A DNA stretch of 64,000 bases from NCBI GenBank assembly GCA_944989445.1, contig CALYLW010000016.1, positions 813,476 through 877,475 of the forward strand, read 5' to 3'. Origin of the DNA: Ampullaceana balthica (taxonomy: Eukaryota > Mollusca > Gastropoda > Lymnaeidae). Below the pieces are notes generated by a model that saw only the letters and a list, made by a program, of their open reading frames with translations, did no database searches and had not been told where the DNA came from. Positions 12,013-25,218 of this stretch are shown here, piece by piece. The translations under genes were made by a program, and so were the position numbers. How positions within the stretch are numbered: position 1 is the first letter of the stretch; each line of letters opens with the position of its first letter.

Positions 12013-12914
12013 CGTAAACTATAATTTGGTGGAGCCACATTCATTTTCACTTTGAAAAGACAGGTCTTCACAGAGTGTCTAGGTTGCAGTTCAATTATAC
12101 ATCAGATTTTTGGCGAAAACTGCGCAGCTACATTACAGTTAATTAATTTACTGACAATTTGAGGACTTTTTATTGTAATTTTTTTTGAAACATTCAGATG
12201 GTTTATTATGAATAGAGAAATGAAACAGCAGATTGATGACATAAAAAGAAAACAAAACTGTCGTCAAAGAAATAATAGATTGGCGCATCTCTAAATAAAT
12301 GTGCATGCAACGAGCTTGGTTTTTTAAATATATTTCCTCCTTTAATCCCAATTACAACTTTTTAATCACCTTGTTAACACAACAAAATACAACAAATGAA
12401 CGCTGTAAGTACTTCCGGGTCATATGTATCAAGGAAATGAAAATATTCCATTTGAAATTCAGTTTCATTGAATTTTAAGAAATCCGTATTGTTATAATGG
12501 TTATTCATTCTTGTAGGCCATCAGTCCTGGACGTAATAGAAGAGTATCACACTTTAAGTTTACAAATATTTAGTTACAGACAGGCTCATTCAGCAAACAC
12601 GATTCAACGCTTAGGATTAACACACAACATTGGAGTAAAATCTAAATTTACATTGCTAGTGAAATTTTCATCCACCCATTTGATGTTTGCTCGACATTAA
12701 ATAAGTCAGATCTGCATTTCATGCCTCTAAGTTACTATTGCTTTTATTATTGCATTATTGCTTATATTATTAATTTTTAAACTATTATTACTGAAGTGAA
12801 GTTTATATTTTAAAAAAATGTTTAAACATTTTTTAAAAATATTTTTTTTGCATGTGCTAAATTTTAGTAAGGCGTCGAAAGAAAAAAATTCTTAGAGGTT
12901 GTTCAAATTTCAGG
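12013..12914. promoter_or_regulatory. Proximal 5' region of receptor gene A
   Basis: No coding exon before the ATG at 12915. The stretch is paralogous to 36000-36682 upstream of gene B; both share AAACTTAGTTTACATT/TAAATTTACATTGCTAG-like sequence and TCCGGGTCATATGTATCAA. Conservation between paralogues suggests 5' UTR and promoter here, but I see no clear TATA box or initiator. Confidence 0.45.
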
Positions 12915-12984
12915 ATGATGAACAAAACGTGTATGGTCCTACAGGCAGTGATATTATTGTCCATTCCGCTACTGATCAGAGCAG
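12915..12984 (+). CDS. Gene A exon 1: signal peptide
   Basis: Starts [20 protein letters not shown] and ends at a GTAAGT donor in phase 1. The first of two adjacent ATGs was chosen. Gene B exon 1 aligns (MNETCMILHAVILLHCPLL), which supports the start region. Confidence 0.85.
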
Positions 12985-15900
12985 GTAAGTCGGACAAATG
13001 ATCCTACATGTGGCAGAAAATCAGAAACCCCGAGCCTAATGCTCTTTATGGGTATTTCCGGAAGACCCTCTAAGCTATCTGGCCCCAAAGGGATGTAACA
13101 GCTGATAACGGAAGCGGTCGCTTCTGAAGCAACCACCTGGGCATCCAGGCCATAAAGTCAAAAGTGCCTCCCACTAAATTTGCCTCACAAGGAGGGGTGC
13201 AATTCCTTACATCGACTCTCTACAACTTTGGCGCCACCCCGGCAAAGCATACGGGTCTCCATGGTTAGGACCACCGCAGAGCGGGGGATCATCAAAGACC
13301 TACCTAGGGTGTAACCCCCACTTAAAGGTTTCCTCAGATCTTGCGTCCGCTGCGTTCTTCGCGGTACCTTTTGCTAATCCGTAATGGCGCTCTTGGCCCT
13401 AAACCGGCGTTGCTAGTAAACTAAGGGGGGCGAAACGGTCGCTTCGGATTCACCCGACCCTCAACGGGTACTTTGGTTTTCATAATCGGATTTGCATCTA
13501 AATGCTTTGCCTAAGATCCGTACAGCGACTGTAATCATATGTGACTAGCACCTAACACCTAATATATTGGACTTCGGCATTGCTTGACAGGAGTTGTCGG
13601 TTTCAGGTCGCGGGTCGCGGTCAGGTCCGCGACCCGCGACCCTACTCGTCCGTCGAGCCCCGTAGAGGCCACCCTTTCTCGATGGACAAATAGACAAAAG
13701 CGATTTTAATTTGCGTTAGTTTTAACAAATTGATCATTTTTGATCAGCCATGATCCTCGATTTTAACCGAATCCTTATTAGCTTTTTTGTCATTGCCTTT
13801 GTAAAATTGGACAATCAATAGTCAATAAGGCACAATTTTAAAATTATAGCCATCTTAAAAGCTGAGATAAGATGTTTCGCAGCAATTTTTAATGTTATTG
13901 TTTATTATTTATATTTATTAAACATTTAAACAATTATTTCTTTTTGTCTATAATAGTAATAATAATAAATTGATAATTTATATAGCACTGTATCCCAGAA
14001 AGGAACTGGGCTCAGAGCGGTTTGCATGAAGATAGTAACATACATATAATAACAACCAAATAAATGACAATACGTTACACATAAGCTACGTTAATCATTA
14101 AAAGAAAATTCCTTAATTTTTGAAAAATAACACTTCTAATATCAGGATGTGACGCTGAATGGTTTGGCTACCATTGTCAGTTCAGATGTCACTGTGTTGA
14201 CCCTTGTTTGTCCAATGGTCAGTGTCCTCAAAACTCCAAATGCCTTCCCGGTTGGTTTGGAATCGAATGCCAGTATCGTAAGTGTGGCCAGTCTTAGCGT
14301 AGTGCTATCCCTTTAACATGTGAAAATTTATCATATTTCTTTAAATTCCTATGTTCAAATTCATTTCTCTTTGATTCTCTATAACTAAACAAAAATCCGT
14401 AAAAAAACAAGTTTTTTTTACTATAAATCCTTTATGTACGAGACATAACTAAAAGAATGTTCATTATAATACGCAGCGCAAGACAATCCAAAAATACAAA
14501 ATTGTAGTTATGTCTCGTAAAACATGTTTAATATAATGCGCACCGATCAGAAATATGTTAATAAAAAGTATTGGCAATAAAATACGCACCGAATCGCACA
14601 GCAGGAAAGTAAAAAGGTCGTTCAATAGAATACGCACCGCGACACTCTATCTCAAAAATTAACATGATACTTAGAGATAAATGAAATAATTTAAAAATTC
14701 TATAATTTAATTACAGTACATGCGATCGATCTGAAATTTTGATACTTCGTTTTTATAATCGGCACGAGTCTGCCTGCAAAATTTTAGCTCGCTAGCATAC
14801 AAGGAAGTTGTTTAAAAATCGATCCGAAGTTTTTTGCGGCAAGCAAGCAATCAAGGGCACAGACACCACAAGTTAATATAAAGGATTTTAAAAAGAAGAC
14901 ATTTTATCTGTAAATTTATATTTACATCCTTTGTTGACACTTTAGGAGATCTGGCGAAGGAACCCAAGACTCAACTGTCCACTTACCCGACAGAAGACTC
15001 CCACAAATGGTTAAGTGATAACATTGACACAACATGCAACACTGACTCACGACTCCAAACTATAACAGTGAAGTGGACATCAGAGTACATATTTACGTGG
15101 TTGAAATTGACGCTGGCCCAAGCAGGTTAGGGCCGCAGAGGTTTAGGAAACATACAATTTATTTTTGATGACGAATTCTCTACGCCAGTTTAACTTACGT
15201 GTTGGTCAAACTTTCAGTATGCAACTTTTATTTGAATAAAGTAATTGTTGATTTTTTTTACTTTCATACTGTTTAAGGTTTTTTAAAATAATTTTTTTTT
15301 AAACAAATTTTCCATCTAAAGCACCTTCTTCCAAAATTGTTCTTCGCATCATTCATTTAAGAAAAGCACCACCTACGCTTAAAATTTGTCAGAGGAATAA
15401 AGGAATATCTTTTTGGTATTTAGAGAAAGCAACAGTTTTATTTTAGAACATACAATTAAAATGATATCAGTTTTCTGTGAACAAAAATTCCCTAAACTTC
15501 ATTAAAACAATTTTAAAACAAATTTACTTCATTTTGTTGTCATAAAATAAATGAAACTAAAATTATTTTAATAAATGTTCAATTTCAGCTCCAGCCGCAT
15601 CAGTCGACTTGAAATTTACAGCTTCAAAAACCAAATCAAATTTTTCCTGCGCCGAAAAAGATATTATCATACACAACTACTTCACGTTTGAGATCCACTG
15701 TGAAGTGAACGTCGCTATAAATGAGCTGACACTGATCGTTAAATATGCCAACAGAATCTGCTCCTTGTACATAAATGGAGGTAAACAATTCCTTTTAAAG
15801 TTTATCTGAACTTTGAAAGTCTTCGAATGATTCCGGTCTAATTTAATTTTGTTAACATCGCATTGTTAGATGAGAAGTGTGCGATTCCGTTTTTCCTGAA

Positions 15901-18900
15901 AAAAAAGAAAACAACACAACATTGATCAAATAGCTTTTTTATATTTGTAGCATTATGTTTGTTAGATGTAACAAGAAGCCACGCTATCACATTAAAACCT
16001 TTCGCTTACCTCTTATCACTCCTATATTAGACTCGGATAATTTCTAGTGCTTAGCAACCTTTTGGGACTAGACTTTACATTCATTCTTCATCTTGTTGGT
16101 GAATTTCTATTTAACCATTTAAAATGCACTTTTATGCATAACGTTTTAATTATTAGGTTCTAACGCTTGTTATTACAAGTGCTATTTCTGCACTGCATAG
16201 TCTGGAAGTTAATTATTGATTCATCTTACAACGACACAGATGACACAAAATACGATTAAAACAAAATAGTTCAAAACTTAAAGATATTTATCACAAGAGC
16301 CTTGTTTAAAGTGCATTATCATGAGGCAATGTTTTTAAATAGAAATATAATCGATTGTCCTCCAACCACTATAAACTTAACTAACATTTCCCCCCAAAAA
16401 ATTTATTAAATACACAGCGCATACAAGATCAACGATCATCAACGCACATATTTAGATACTCAGTCTCGTGGTATATCTCATGCCGAAATTATTGCTTGGT
16501 CGACACAGTACGTCAGGGTATATTTAATTTTCTTCTTGTGATTGTTTTAAAATAATTACCAAAATTCACATTCCGTTAATAAACTTTCTTTAGGACGTAA
16601 TATCGCCTTGAAACAGACCGCCACACAGTCCAGTCAATTGGTTTCCAATGGGGATCCAGCGGTCATCGATCCATCAAATGCTGTGGACGGCAACACTGAT
16701 CCGAAGTTGTCGGGAAAATCGTGCACGCAGACTTCACTGCGCGACATCAACCCCGTGTGGAATGTTTCTCTAAACCACGAGTACAGGATTTTGAGAATCC
16801 TTGTGTACAGCATGCAGGACGCCGTGGGTAGGTCAGATGATGACTGGGGGACCGTGGGTAGGTCAGATGATGGCTGGGGAACCGTGGGTAGGTCAGATGA
16901 TGGCTGGGGGACCGTGGGTAGGTCAGATGATGGCTGGGGGACTGAAGTGCAGGGTCCGGGTTGGTCTTTTTATTTAAGAGTATGTGGACCCCTTAGGGTT
17001 TTGGGACGTGGCGTCATGTAGGATTAAGGGGTGTGAATAAGACATATAAAATTAGGATAACAAGCATACGACATACTAACGACATCTACATAAGTCATTA
17101 TGGATGGTCGGCACAGCCTTATTTAAAAGACTTGATTGAAATACTTCAGTCATCATTCATTTGAAATTTACAGAATGATATCAGCCACATTGTACTATTT
17201 TAAAGCTATTTCTCAGGTATTTTGGAATGTTTATCCCAAATAATTGATAGATGGTGGGTTGACCATGAAACACTCGAGAAATATATTACAATTTTTAACA
17301 TAATTTGAAAGTGAGATTATGGCTAGCTTGTTAGACTAGCATGGAAAAATATGAGTATACAAAAAATCATGACTATTTTATTAATGATCTGTGCATTAAT
17401 TTCATAAATATATATGTTTAATCCGTTTTTAGGGATTTTTTTGGAGTGGCGGGTCATAATGTAAGGACTGATACGGAAAAAAATCTTGTTGATTCAACTG
17501 AAAAAATACCGCTTGTGTATCAGTAAGAAAAATTGTATTAATTAGGAAAACATTTTACAGTTTCTTCAATCGTTTTTGGAAAGATAACTCATTAAAAGGA
17601 GGACGTGCAAAGATTTAGAAATTTCAAAGACGTTTAAAAATTATCTGCGTACAACATGGGAGATAATTTAACTATTAAATTATTTTAATATCCCTTCTGA
17701 TGGATATGGCTTATGTTCATCACATCTTTGATTAAAATTAACACTAACAACAAAAGAAATGCACGTTTTCTTCGTTTATTTTCCAGGACCAAATTTACTA
17801 AATTTTCACCTTCACGGTTACAACTCAAGCAATCATTTAGTTCTACGCTACACCGATCAACGGAATAAGATTCAGCCTGTGTACGACATTATAAACTTGG
17901 GCAGCTGGAACTTGTCAATAAACAAGATCTCCATTAAGCCCTAAAGCTGAGATTCCTGCACGCACCTTCGCATTTTGTGAGGTAGAGATTTTTGGAGGTT
18001 AGAAAAATAGAAGGATTTTTTCCCCCATATAAAATTCCTAGCCTTGTGATTTGTATACAATTTTTAAAAATATATAAATAATATGTCTCTTTTATTTTAA
18101 CTCTGTTTTGGAACAAAACTCGCCTTACGGATGCATTAGGTCTAATATTTCTCATTGAGAATTAAATTTGAATACAGTGCAAAAACAGATAAACTTTTCA
18201 TATTTTCATTTTTAAAAAATCATAAACATAATTAATATTTTTATATGCATCGCGTGCATTGCAGTACATACCTTTCCATACATCCTTACATGATCATAAT
18301 TTTTTATTTGGAGGGGGGGGGGTTAAAACTTAGAGCTTTTGAGTGAGTACCTCTGGTTGACACAGATAACTAGTAATATTATTTTTCTGTCTCTAGTCTC
18401 TATATTAAATTTTGTTATACAAGTCGTCGCTTGAGGATGATATGTGCTTGAAAGACGGTATCAGAATTCCTGGGAATTCTTTAGAACAAGCAGCGTCTCT
18501 AAACAGATTATCTCTCCTTTAACGCGTGTTAAAAAATAGAAATTAACATCACGGTGAACATACAGCTTGACATGATTTACGTCATACACAGTGCTTCTCA
18601 AACTTTTTAATATGGCGGACGGCTGGAATTTTTTCCATTGCACCAGAGACCGGTGCACTACTTTTCCTGCACTGACAATTTTTTCTGTCCTTTTTTTTGA
18701 GAACTTCTGCAGCCCGCGGCGGATTGCCTACGGACCGGAACCGGTCCACGGACCACCACTTTGAGAAGCACTGCTCTAGCACACTGTTTACTTTTGTCAT
18801 TACGCCTATTGGATTCAATCGCGGCGTTTATATTCAGTAGTGTGTTTTTTTCCTCACGGATAGTCGCTGGGAATTTGGTAACGAGTCCCATTCGACCTGG

Positions 18901-21900
18901 CTACAGCCTTTAATAATAAACTCAGCTTTAAACGTTAGGAATTTAGTTCGTTTATGAAGCTGGGCCACTAAGCCATCCAAAACGTTATTGCTATGAGTAT
19001 CACAGAAATGATGAAAAGGAATATATGGCTTTTTTAATTTTTAGAATGTCCCCCAAGAACCTGGGGGCTGGACTGCAGGAACTGTTCACCAAATTGTTTC
19101 AACCGGTCGTGCCATAGGGATTCTGGGATTTGTAACAGAGGATGTATGGGGTACAGCAATCCTCCCTATTGTACAGAGAGTGAGTAGACAAACTCTTTGT
19201 TTTAACTCATGGGATACAGCAATCCTCCCTATTGTACAGAGAGTGAGTAGACAAACTCATGGGGTACAGCAATCCTCCCTATTGTACAGAGAGTGAGTAT
19301 AAAAACTCTTTGTTTTAACTCCTGGGGTACAGCAATCCTCCCTATTGTAAAGAGAGTGAGTAGACAAACTCATGGGGTACATTAATCCTCCCTATTGTAC
19401 AGAGAGTGAGTATAAAAACTCTTTGTTTTAACTCCTGGGGTACAGCAATCCTCCCTATTGTACAGAGAGTGAGTAGACAAACTCTTTGTTTTAACTCATG
19501 GGGTACAGCAATCCTCCCTATTGTACAGAGAGTGAGTAGACAAACTCATGGGGTACAGCAATCCTCCCTATTGTACAGAGAGTGAGTAGACAAACTCTTT
19601 GTTTTAACTCCTGGGGTACAGCAATCCTCCCTATTGTACAGAGAGTGAGTATAAAAACTCTTTGTTTTAACTCCTGGGGTACAGCAATCCTCCCTATTGT
19701 ACAGAGAGTGAGTAGACAAACTCTTTGTTTTAACTCCTGGGGTACAGCAATCCTCCCTATTGTACAGAGAGTGAGTATAAAAACTCTTTGTTTTAACTCC
19801 TGGGGTACAGCAATCCTCCCTATTGTACAGAGAGTGAGTAGACAAACTCTTTGTTTTAACTCCTGGGGTACAGCAATCCTCCCTATTGTACAGAGAGTGA
19901 GTATAAAAACTCTTTGTTTTAACTCCTGGGGTACAGCAATCCTCCCTATTGTACAGAGAGTGAGTAGACAAACTCTTTGTTTTAACTCCTGGGGTACAGC
20001 AATCCTCCCTATTGTACAGAGAGTGAGTAGACAAACGCTTTCTTTTAACTCATTCTGAGCAAAGTTTACAAGGAAAATACAGTAGGTTTTTGTTGTAACA
20101 CACTCAAACCTTTCTCTTTAAATGTTAATTTACATTAGACAAAACTTAGATAAATGTGTGTTGTATGAAAATGTTGAAAACTTTAGATAATCATTATATT
20201 TGTAAAAATACATAAAATTTGTCTGGATATATTAGCTTAAAAATTTAACCTTAGTTTAAGGCTCACTAAAATTATTTAGCTATCATTTATTGTCTGGTGA
20301 AATTTTTAAAATAAAACAGTAGATTTGCTAAACAAATTTTGTTTATTCATCTTTAAATGGAATACGCAATTTTATTCGTTTTCTCATATGCAACTGCCAA
20401 TATTATGAAAACTGAAACATAATTAAATAACAAGGTATTTAAATATAAATGTAAGAGCTAATTCATTAAATGATGATTAATTTTCTGCCGAAACCTTAAA
20501 TTGCAACAGAACTTTTCATAGTCATATGCCATTGAAACTAGAAACATGTGTTAATATTCTGCTCTTATCTGTCACTGCTTTTTATTAATAAATTAATTAT
20601 TTTTATTTTCATTATTTTTTTATATGTTTTGTGCTGATCCAAAGATTGTGCTCCAGGCACGTGGGGGTTCAATTGTGAGAAACCGTGCAAAAGTAAACAT
20701 TGCCAGAGCAATTCCTGCGACAAGGACACGGGGTTGTGTGACCTGGGATGTGAAGATGACTTGGCAATGCCAGAGTGCAAAGGTAAATGTATGACATGGC
20801 TGGATAGAGGCTTTTCTTGGATCAGATGACGTTTGATAGAGGCTTTAGGTGGATCAGATGGCGTTTGAAAGAGGCTTTAGGTGGATCAGATGTTTGATAG
20901 AGGCTTTAGGTGGTTCAGATGACGTTTGATAGAGGCTTTAGGTGGATCAGATGACGTTTGATAGAGGCTTTAGGTGGATCAGATGACGTTTGATAGAGGC
21001 TTTAGGTGGATGAGATGACGTTTGATAGAGGCTTTAGGTGGATCAGATGACGTTTGATAGAGGCTTTAGGTGGATCAGATGGCGTTTGATAGAGGCTTTA
21101 GGTGTATCAGATGGCTTTAAATGGATCAGATGGCTTTAGGTGGATCAGATGGGTATTTGTGGATCAGATGACTTTAGGTGGATCAGATAGATTTAGGTGG
21201 ATCAGATGGCTTTAAGTGGATCAGATGGCTTTAGGTGGATCAGATGGCTTTTAGTGGATCAGATGGCTTTTAGTGGATCGGATGGCGTCAGGTGAATCAG
21301 ATGGCTTTAGGTGGATCAGATGGCTTTTAGTGGATCAGATGGCTTTAGGTGAATCAGATGGGTTTATGTTGATCAGATGGCTTTAGGCGGATCAGATGGA
21401 TTTCTGGAAGAATTTAAATTACACGACGAGGTGACAGAAGATTTCAACAATTTCTTTTAATAAAGACTTACGAGCAACAAGATTCATTTTTACTGGCTGC
21501 AATATGTGGATGGGCTGCAATATGTGGATGGGCTGCAATATGTGGATGGGCTGCAATATGTGGATGGGCTGCAATATGTGGATGGGCTGCAATATGTGGA
21601 TGGGCTGCAATATGTGGATGGGCTGCAATATGTGGATGGGCTGCAATATGTGGATGGGCTGCAATATGTGGATGGGCTGCAATATGTGGATGGGCTGCAA
21701 TATGTGGATGGGCTGCAATATGTGGATGGGCTGCAATATGTGGATGGGCTGCAATATGTTGATGGGCTGCAATATGTGGATGGGCTGCAATATGTGGATG
21801 GGCTGCAATATGTGGATGGGCTGCAATATGTGGATGGGCTGCAATATGTGGATGGGCTGCAATATGTGGATGGGCTGCAATATGTGGATGGGCTGCAATA

Positions 21901-22177
21901 TGTGGATGGGCTGCAATATGTGGATGGGCTGCAATATGTGGATGGGCTGCAATATGTGGATGGGCTGCAATATGTGGATGGGCTGCAATATGTGGATGGG
22001 CTGCAATATGTGGATGGGCTGCAATATGTGGATGGGCTGCAATATGTGGATGGGCTGCAATATGTGGATGGGCTGCAATATGTGGATGGGCTTCACTATG
22101 TTACTGTGGTATAGAAAATTGTTCTAAGTTGTGGAAAAATGTGCTCATATAGATAAAGAGAGAGATAGAGAGAGAGA

Positions 22178-22240
<63 letters not shown>

Positions 22241-22800
22241 GCATGAACTAAACAGTTAATGTATTAGACACTAGAGGTCTATAATATGCATCACTAGAAA
22301 ATGTGAATGGAAATTGTTTGCGGAGATTGTTAAAACTTGTGTAACTGTGGCAGTAAAACTAAAACGAAATGCGTAAAACAACGGTATGGCCGAGGTAAAT
22401 GTTTATGGAAGGCGTCATGTAGGATTAGCAGCTGTCAAGAAGACATATAAAATTAGGATAATGAGAAGACGACATAATCCAGACATGAACATACGTCATT
22501 ATGGATGGTCATTTGAAATGTCGTTGTCTTTTGGTAAATCAAGCTAAATCTACTATTCTAAGAATGATTTGAGCATAGTTTTTTAAAAATGTTTCTAAAT
22601 TTCTATTAATAAACATGCATACATATCTCAGTAAAAAGAAACTGTTGTTTTTTTGTCTGTAAACCCCAATTCCCCTTAACTATGCAAATACTTTAATGAG
22701 CAAGGTTTAAAATCATATACATGTTGTCCCATAACTTTGATTTTGTTATTTAGGACCTGTCCACATATAAACTGTCTGTATGTATATATATAGTTATATA

Positions 22801-22879
<79 letters not shown>

Positions 22880-24766
22880 CGTCCGTCGATTCGACGAAGA
22901 CCACTCTAGTCATCCGAGGGTTGCTGGGACTGGCTTTGATCGTGCGTGCGCAGATAGCTGATGAGGGCGATCCTAGCACGGAAGGTTCGGGAAGAGAAGG
23001 GACAAGGGACGAGTGGGACATCTCCAGGAGGGTTGACAGCACGGGCCTTTCGGGTTTGCCTCTTCTTTTCTGCGGCGGTGATCCTGTTTGCCTCGCATGA
23101 CTTGGCACCTTCGTGGATGGAAGAACGCCAGGTGGAATGGTCCATTGCAGCAAGTTCCCACGTGTCTGGCTTGATGGCAAACGATTTCAGTGAGACTTTC
23201 AGTGTGTCTTTGTAGCGATTCTTTTGCCCACCGTGGGACCGCTGGCCATGCTGGAGCTCGCCATAGAAGAGTCTCTTTGGCAGTCTCTCGTCTGGCATTC
23301 GGACCACGTGCCCTGCCCAACGAAGCTGGGACTGCATCAGGAGTGTGAATATGCTGAGGAGACATGCCTTGGTCAGTATCACTGTGTCTGGTATTTTATC
23401 CTGCCACTTTATGAAGAGGATCTTCCTGAGGCTTGTTGAATGAAAGTGGTTAAGCTTCCTAGCATGGCGCTGAAACACAGTCCATGATTCACACGCATAT
23501 AGCAGTGTGTGGAGCACCACCGCCCTGTACTCTTTCAGCTTGGTCTGGATGGTAATGCCTCTTCTGTTCCAGACATTTGGGTACAACCTGATAAAAGTGG
23601 AGCTGGCTCTGGCAATTTTGACGCTTACTTCGTCATCGATGGTGACATTTTGCGACAGTGTGCTGCCTAGGTATTAGAACCGTTGCACTGTGTTGAGTCT
23701 CCGGCCGTTGACAGTGATGCTGGGCTCAACGTAGGGCCTTCCAGGCACAGGCTGATGGAGGAATTCAGTCTTCTTGGTGTTGATCGTCAGACCAAAGTTT
23801 TTGCAGGCGCTGGAGAACAGGTTAACGCTGCGTTGCATGTCGGCTTCTTAGACAGCATTGAGGGCACAGTCATCAGCAAACAGGAGGTCTCTGATGATGT
23901 CTGTCATAACCTTGGTTTTTGCATGGAGCCTCCGAAGGTTGAACAGTTTGCCATCTGTGCGGTACCTCAGGTTAACACCAACACCCTCGTCTCTGAAGGC
24001 CTCTGTCAGCATGGAGGAAAACATGAGGCTAAATAGTGTTGGTGCCAGGACGCAGCCCTGCTTGACCCCGTTTGTGACTGGGAGAGGATCAGAAAACTCT
24101 CCGCTGTCCTGGACTCTGGCCTGTATGCCCTCGTGGAATTGTCTCACCAAGACGATGAATTTCCTTGGGCAACCGTACTTGGCCATTATCTTCCACAGAC
24201 CCTCTCTGCCAACGGTGTCAAAAGCCTTGGTCAGGTCTACATAGGTGGAGAACAGGATGAAGTTCTGCTCCTGACATTTCTCTTGCAGCTGCCTGGCAGC
24301 GAACAACATGTCGATTGTCCCTCGCTCTTTTCGGAAGCCACACTGACTTTCAGGCAGGAGTCCTTGGTCAAGGTGGACCGTGAGGCGGTTGAGCAGGATT
24401 CTGGCAAGGATCTTTCCTGCAATAGATAGCAGGGATATGCCTCTGTGGTTGTCACAAGCCTGTCTACTTCCTTTTTGCTTATGAAGATGTATGATGGAGG
24501 TATCTTTGAAATCCTGCGGGATCGTCTCTTGCTGCCACACCAAGAGAAATAGATGGTGGAGCCTTTCAGTCAGGGCTGTTCCTCCCTCTTTGTAGACCTC
24601 AGCTGGTATGGCGTCAGAACCAGGTGATTTGCCACTGGAGATAAGATAAATTGCTTTCTGGGTCTCGAGCAAGTTTGGGGGGTCATCCAGTGCTTTGTTT
24701 GTAGGCACTTGGGGAAGACGATTGATGGCTTCTTCGTTGATTGTCGAAGTGCGATTTAGGACGCTT

Positions 24767-24840
<74 letters not shown>

Positions 24841-24940
24841 TGGAACCTCTCATATCGAGTTTAATTCTTTCAAGAGTCCTACTCGTTATGTGAAACACTC
24901 GTTATAAGAAATAAGTTTTCCCTCGTTATGAGAGGTTCCA

Positions 24941-25030
<90 letters not shown>

Positions 25031-25169
25031 TTATATCTTTCTTCACATTAAAGGAGAAACTTATTGTAACGATGTCACGAAAGAATGTTACGTCACTTGC
25101 AAAGAAGTTGGTTTCTACGGAGATACATGTGACAAAAGTGAGCAAGGTGCATGCTAATAAGTTCAGAAA

Positions 25170-25218
<49 letters not shown>

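Noticed and set aside
17787..17818. Conserved GTTACA in exon 6 as an in-phase donor (32-bp micro-exon)
   Set aside because: It would be phase 1 in both genes, but the sequence after it is conserved as protein ([11 protein letters not shown]), so the whole exon is more likely coding; kept only as a possible minor splice.
19546..20058. Open frames with [12 protein letters not shown] or [13 protein letters not shown] repeats
   Set aside because: Products of the 63-bp minisatellite (63 is a multiple of three). The true exon frame of the unit stops right after the donor.
19140..22100. Could the regularly repeated arrays be a CRISPR array?
   Set aside because: No unique spacers; units are contiguous, and the DNA is clearly eukaryotic with spliced genes.
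21419..22127. Long open frames on both strands (PIHILQ and MWMGCN repeats)
   Set aside because: They are translations of an 18-bp minisatellite; unit length divisible by three without stops keeps every frame open. No splice or start context.
22961..24455. Plus-strand frames opposite the LINE
   Set aside because: Shadows of the minus-strand reverse transcriptase; no domain content on the plus strand.
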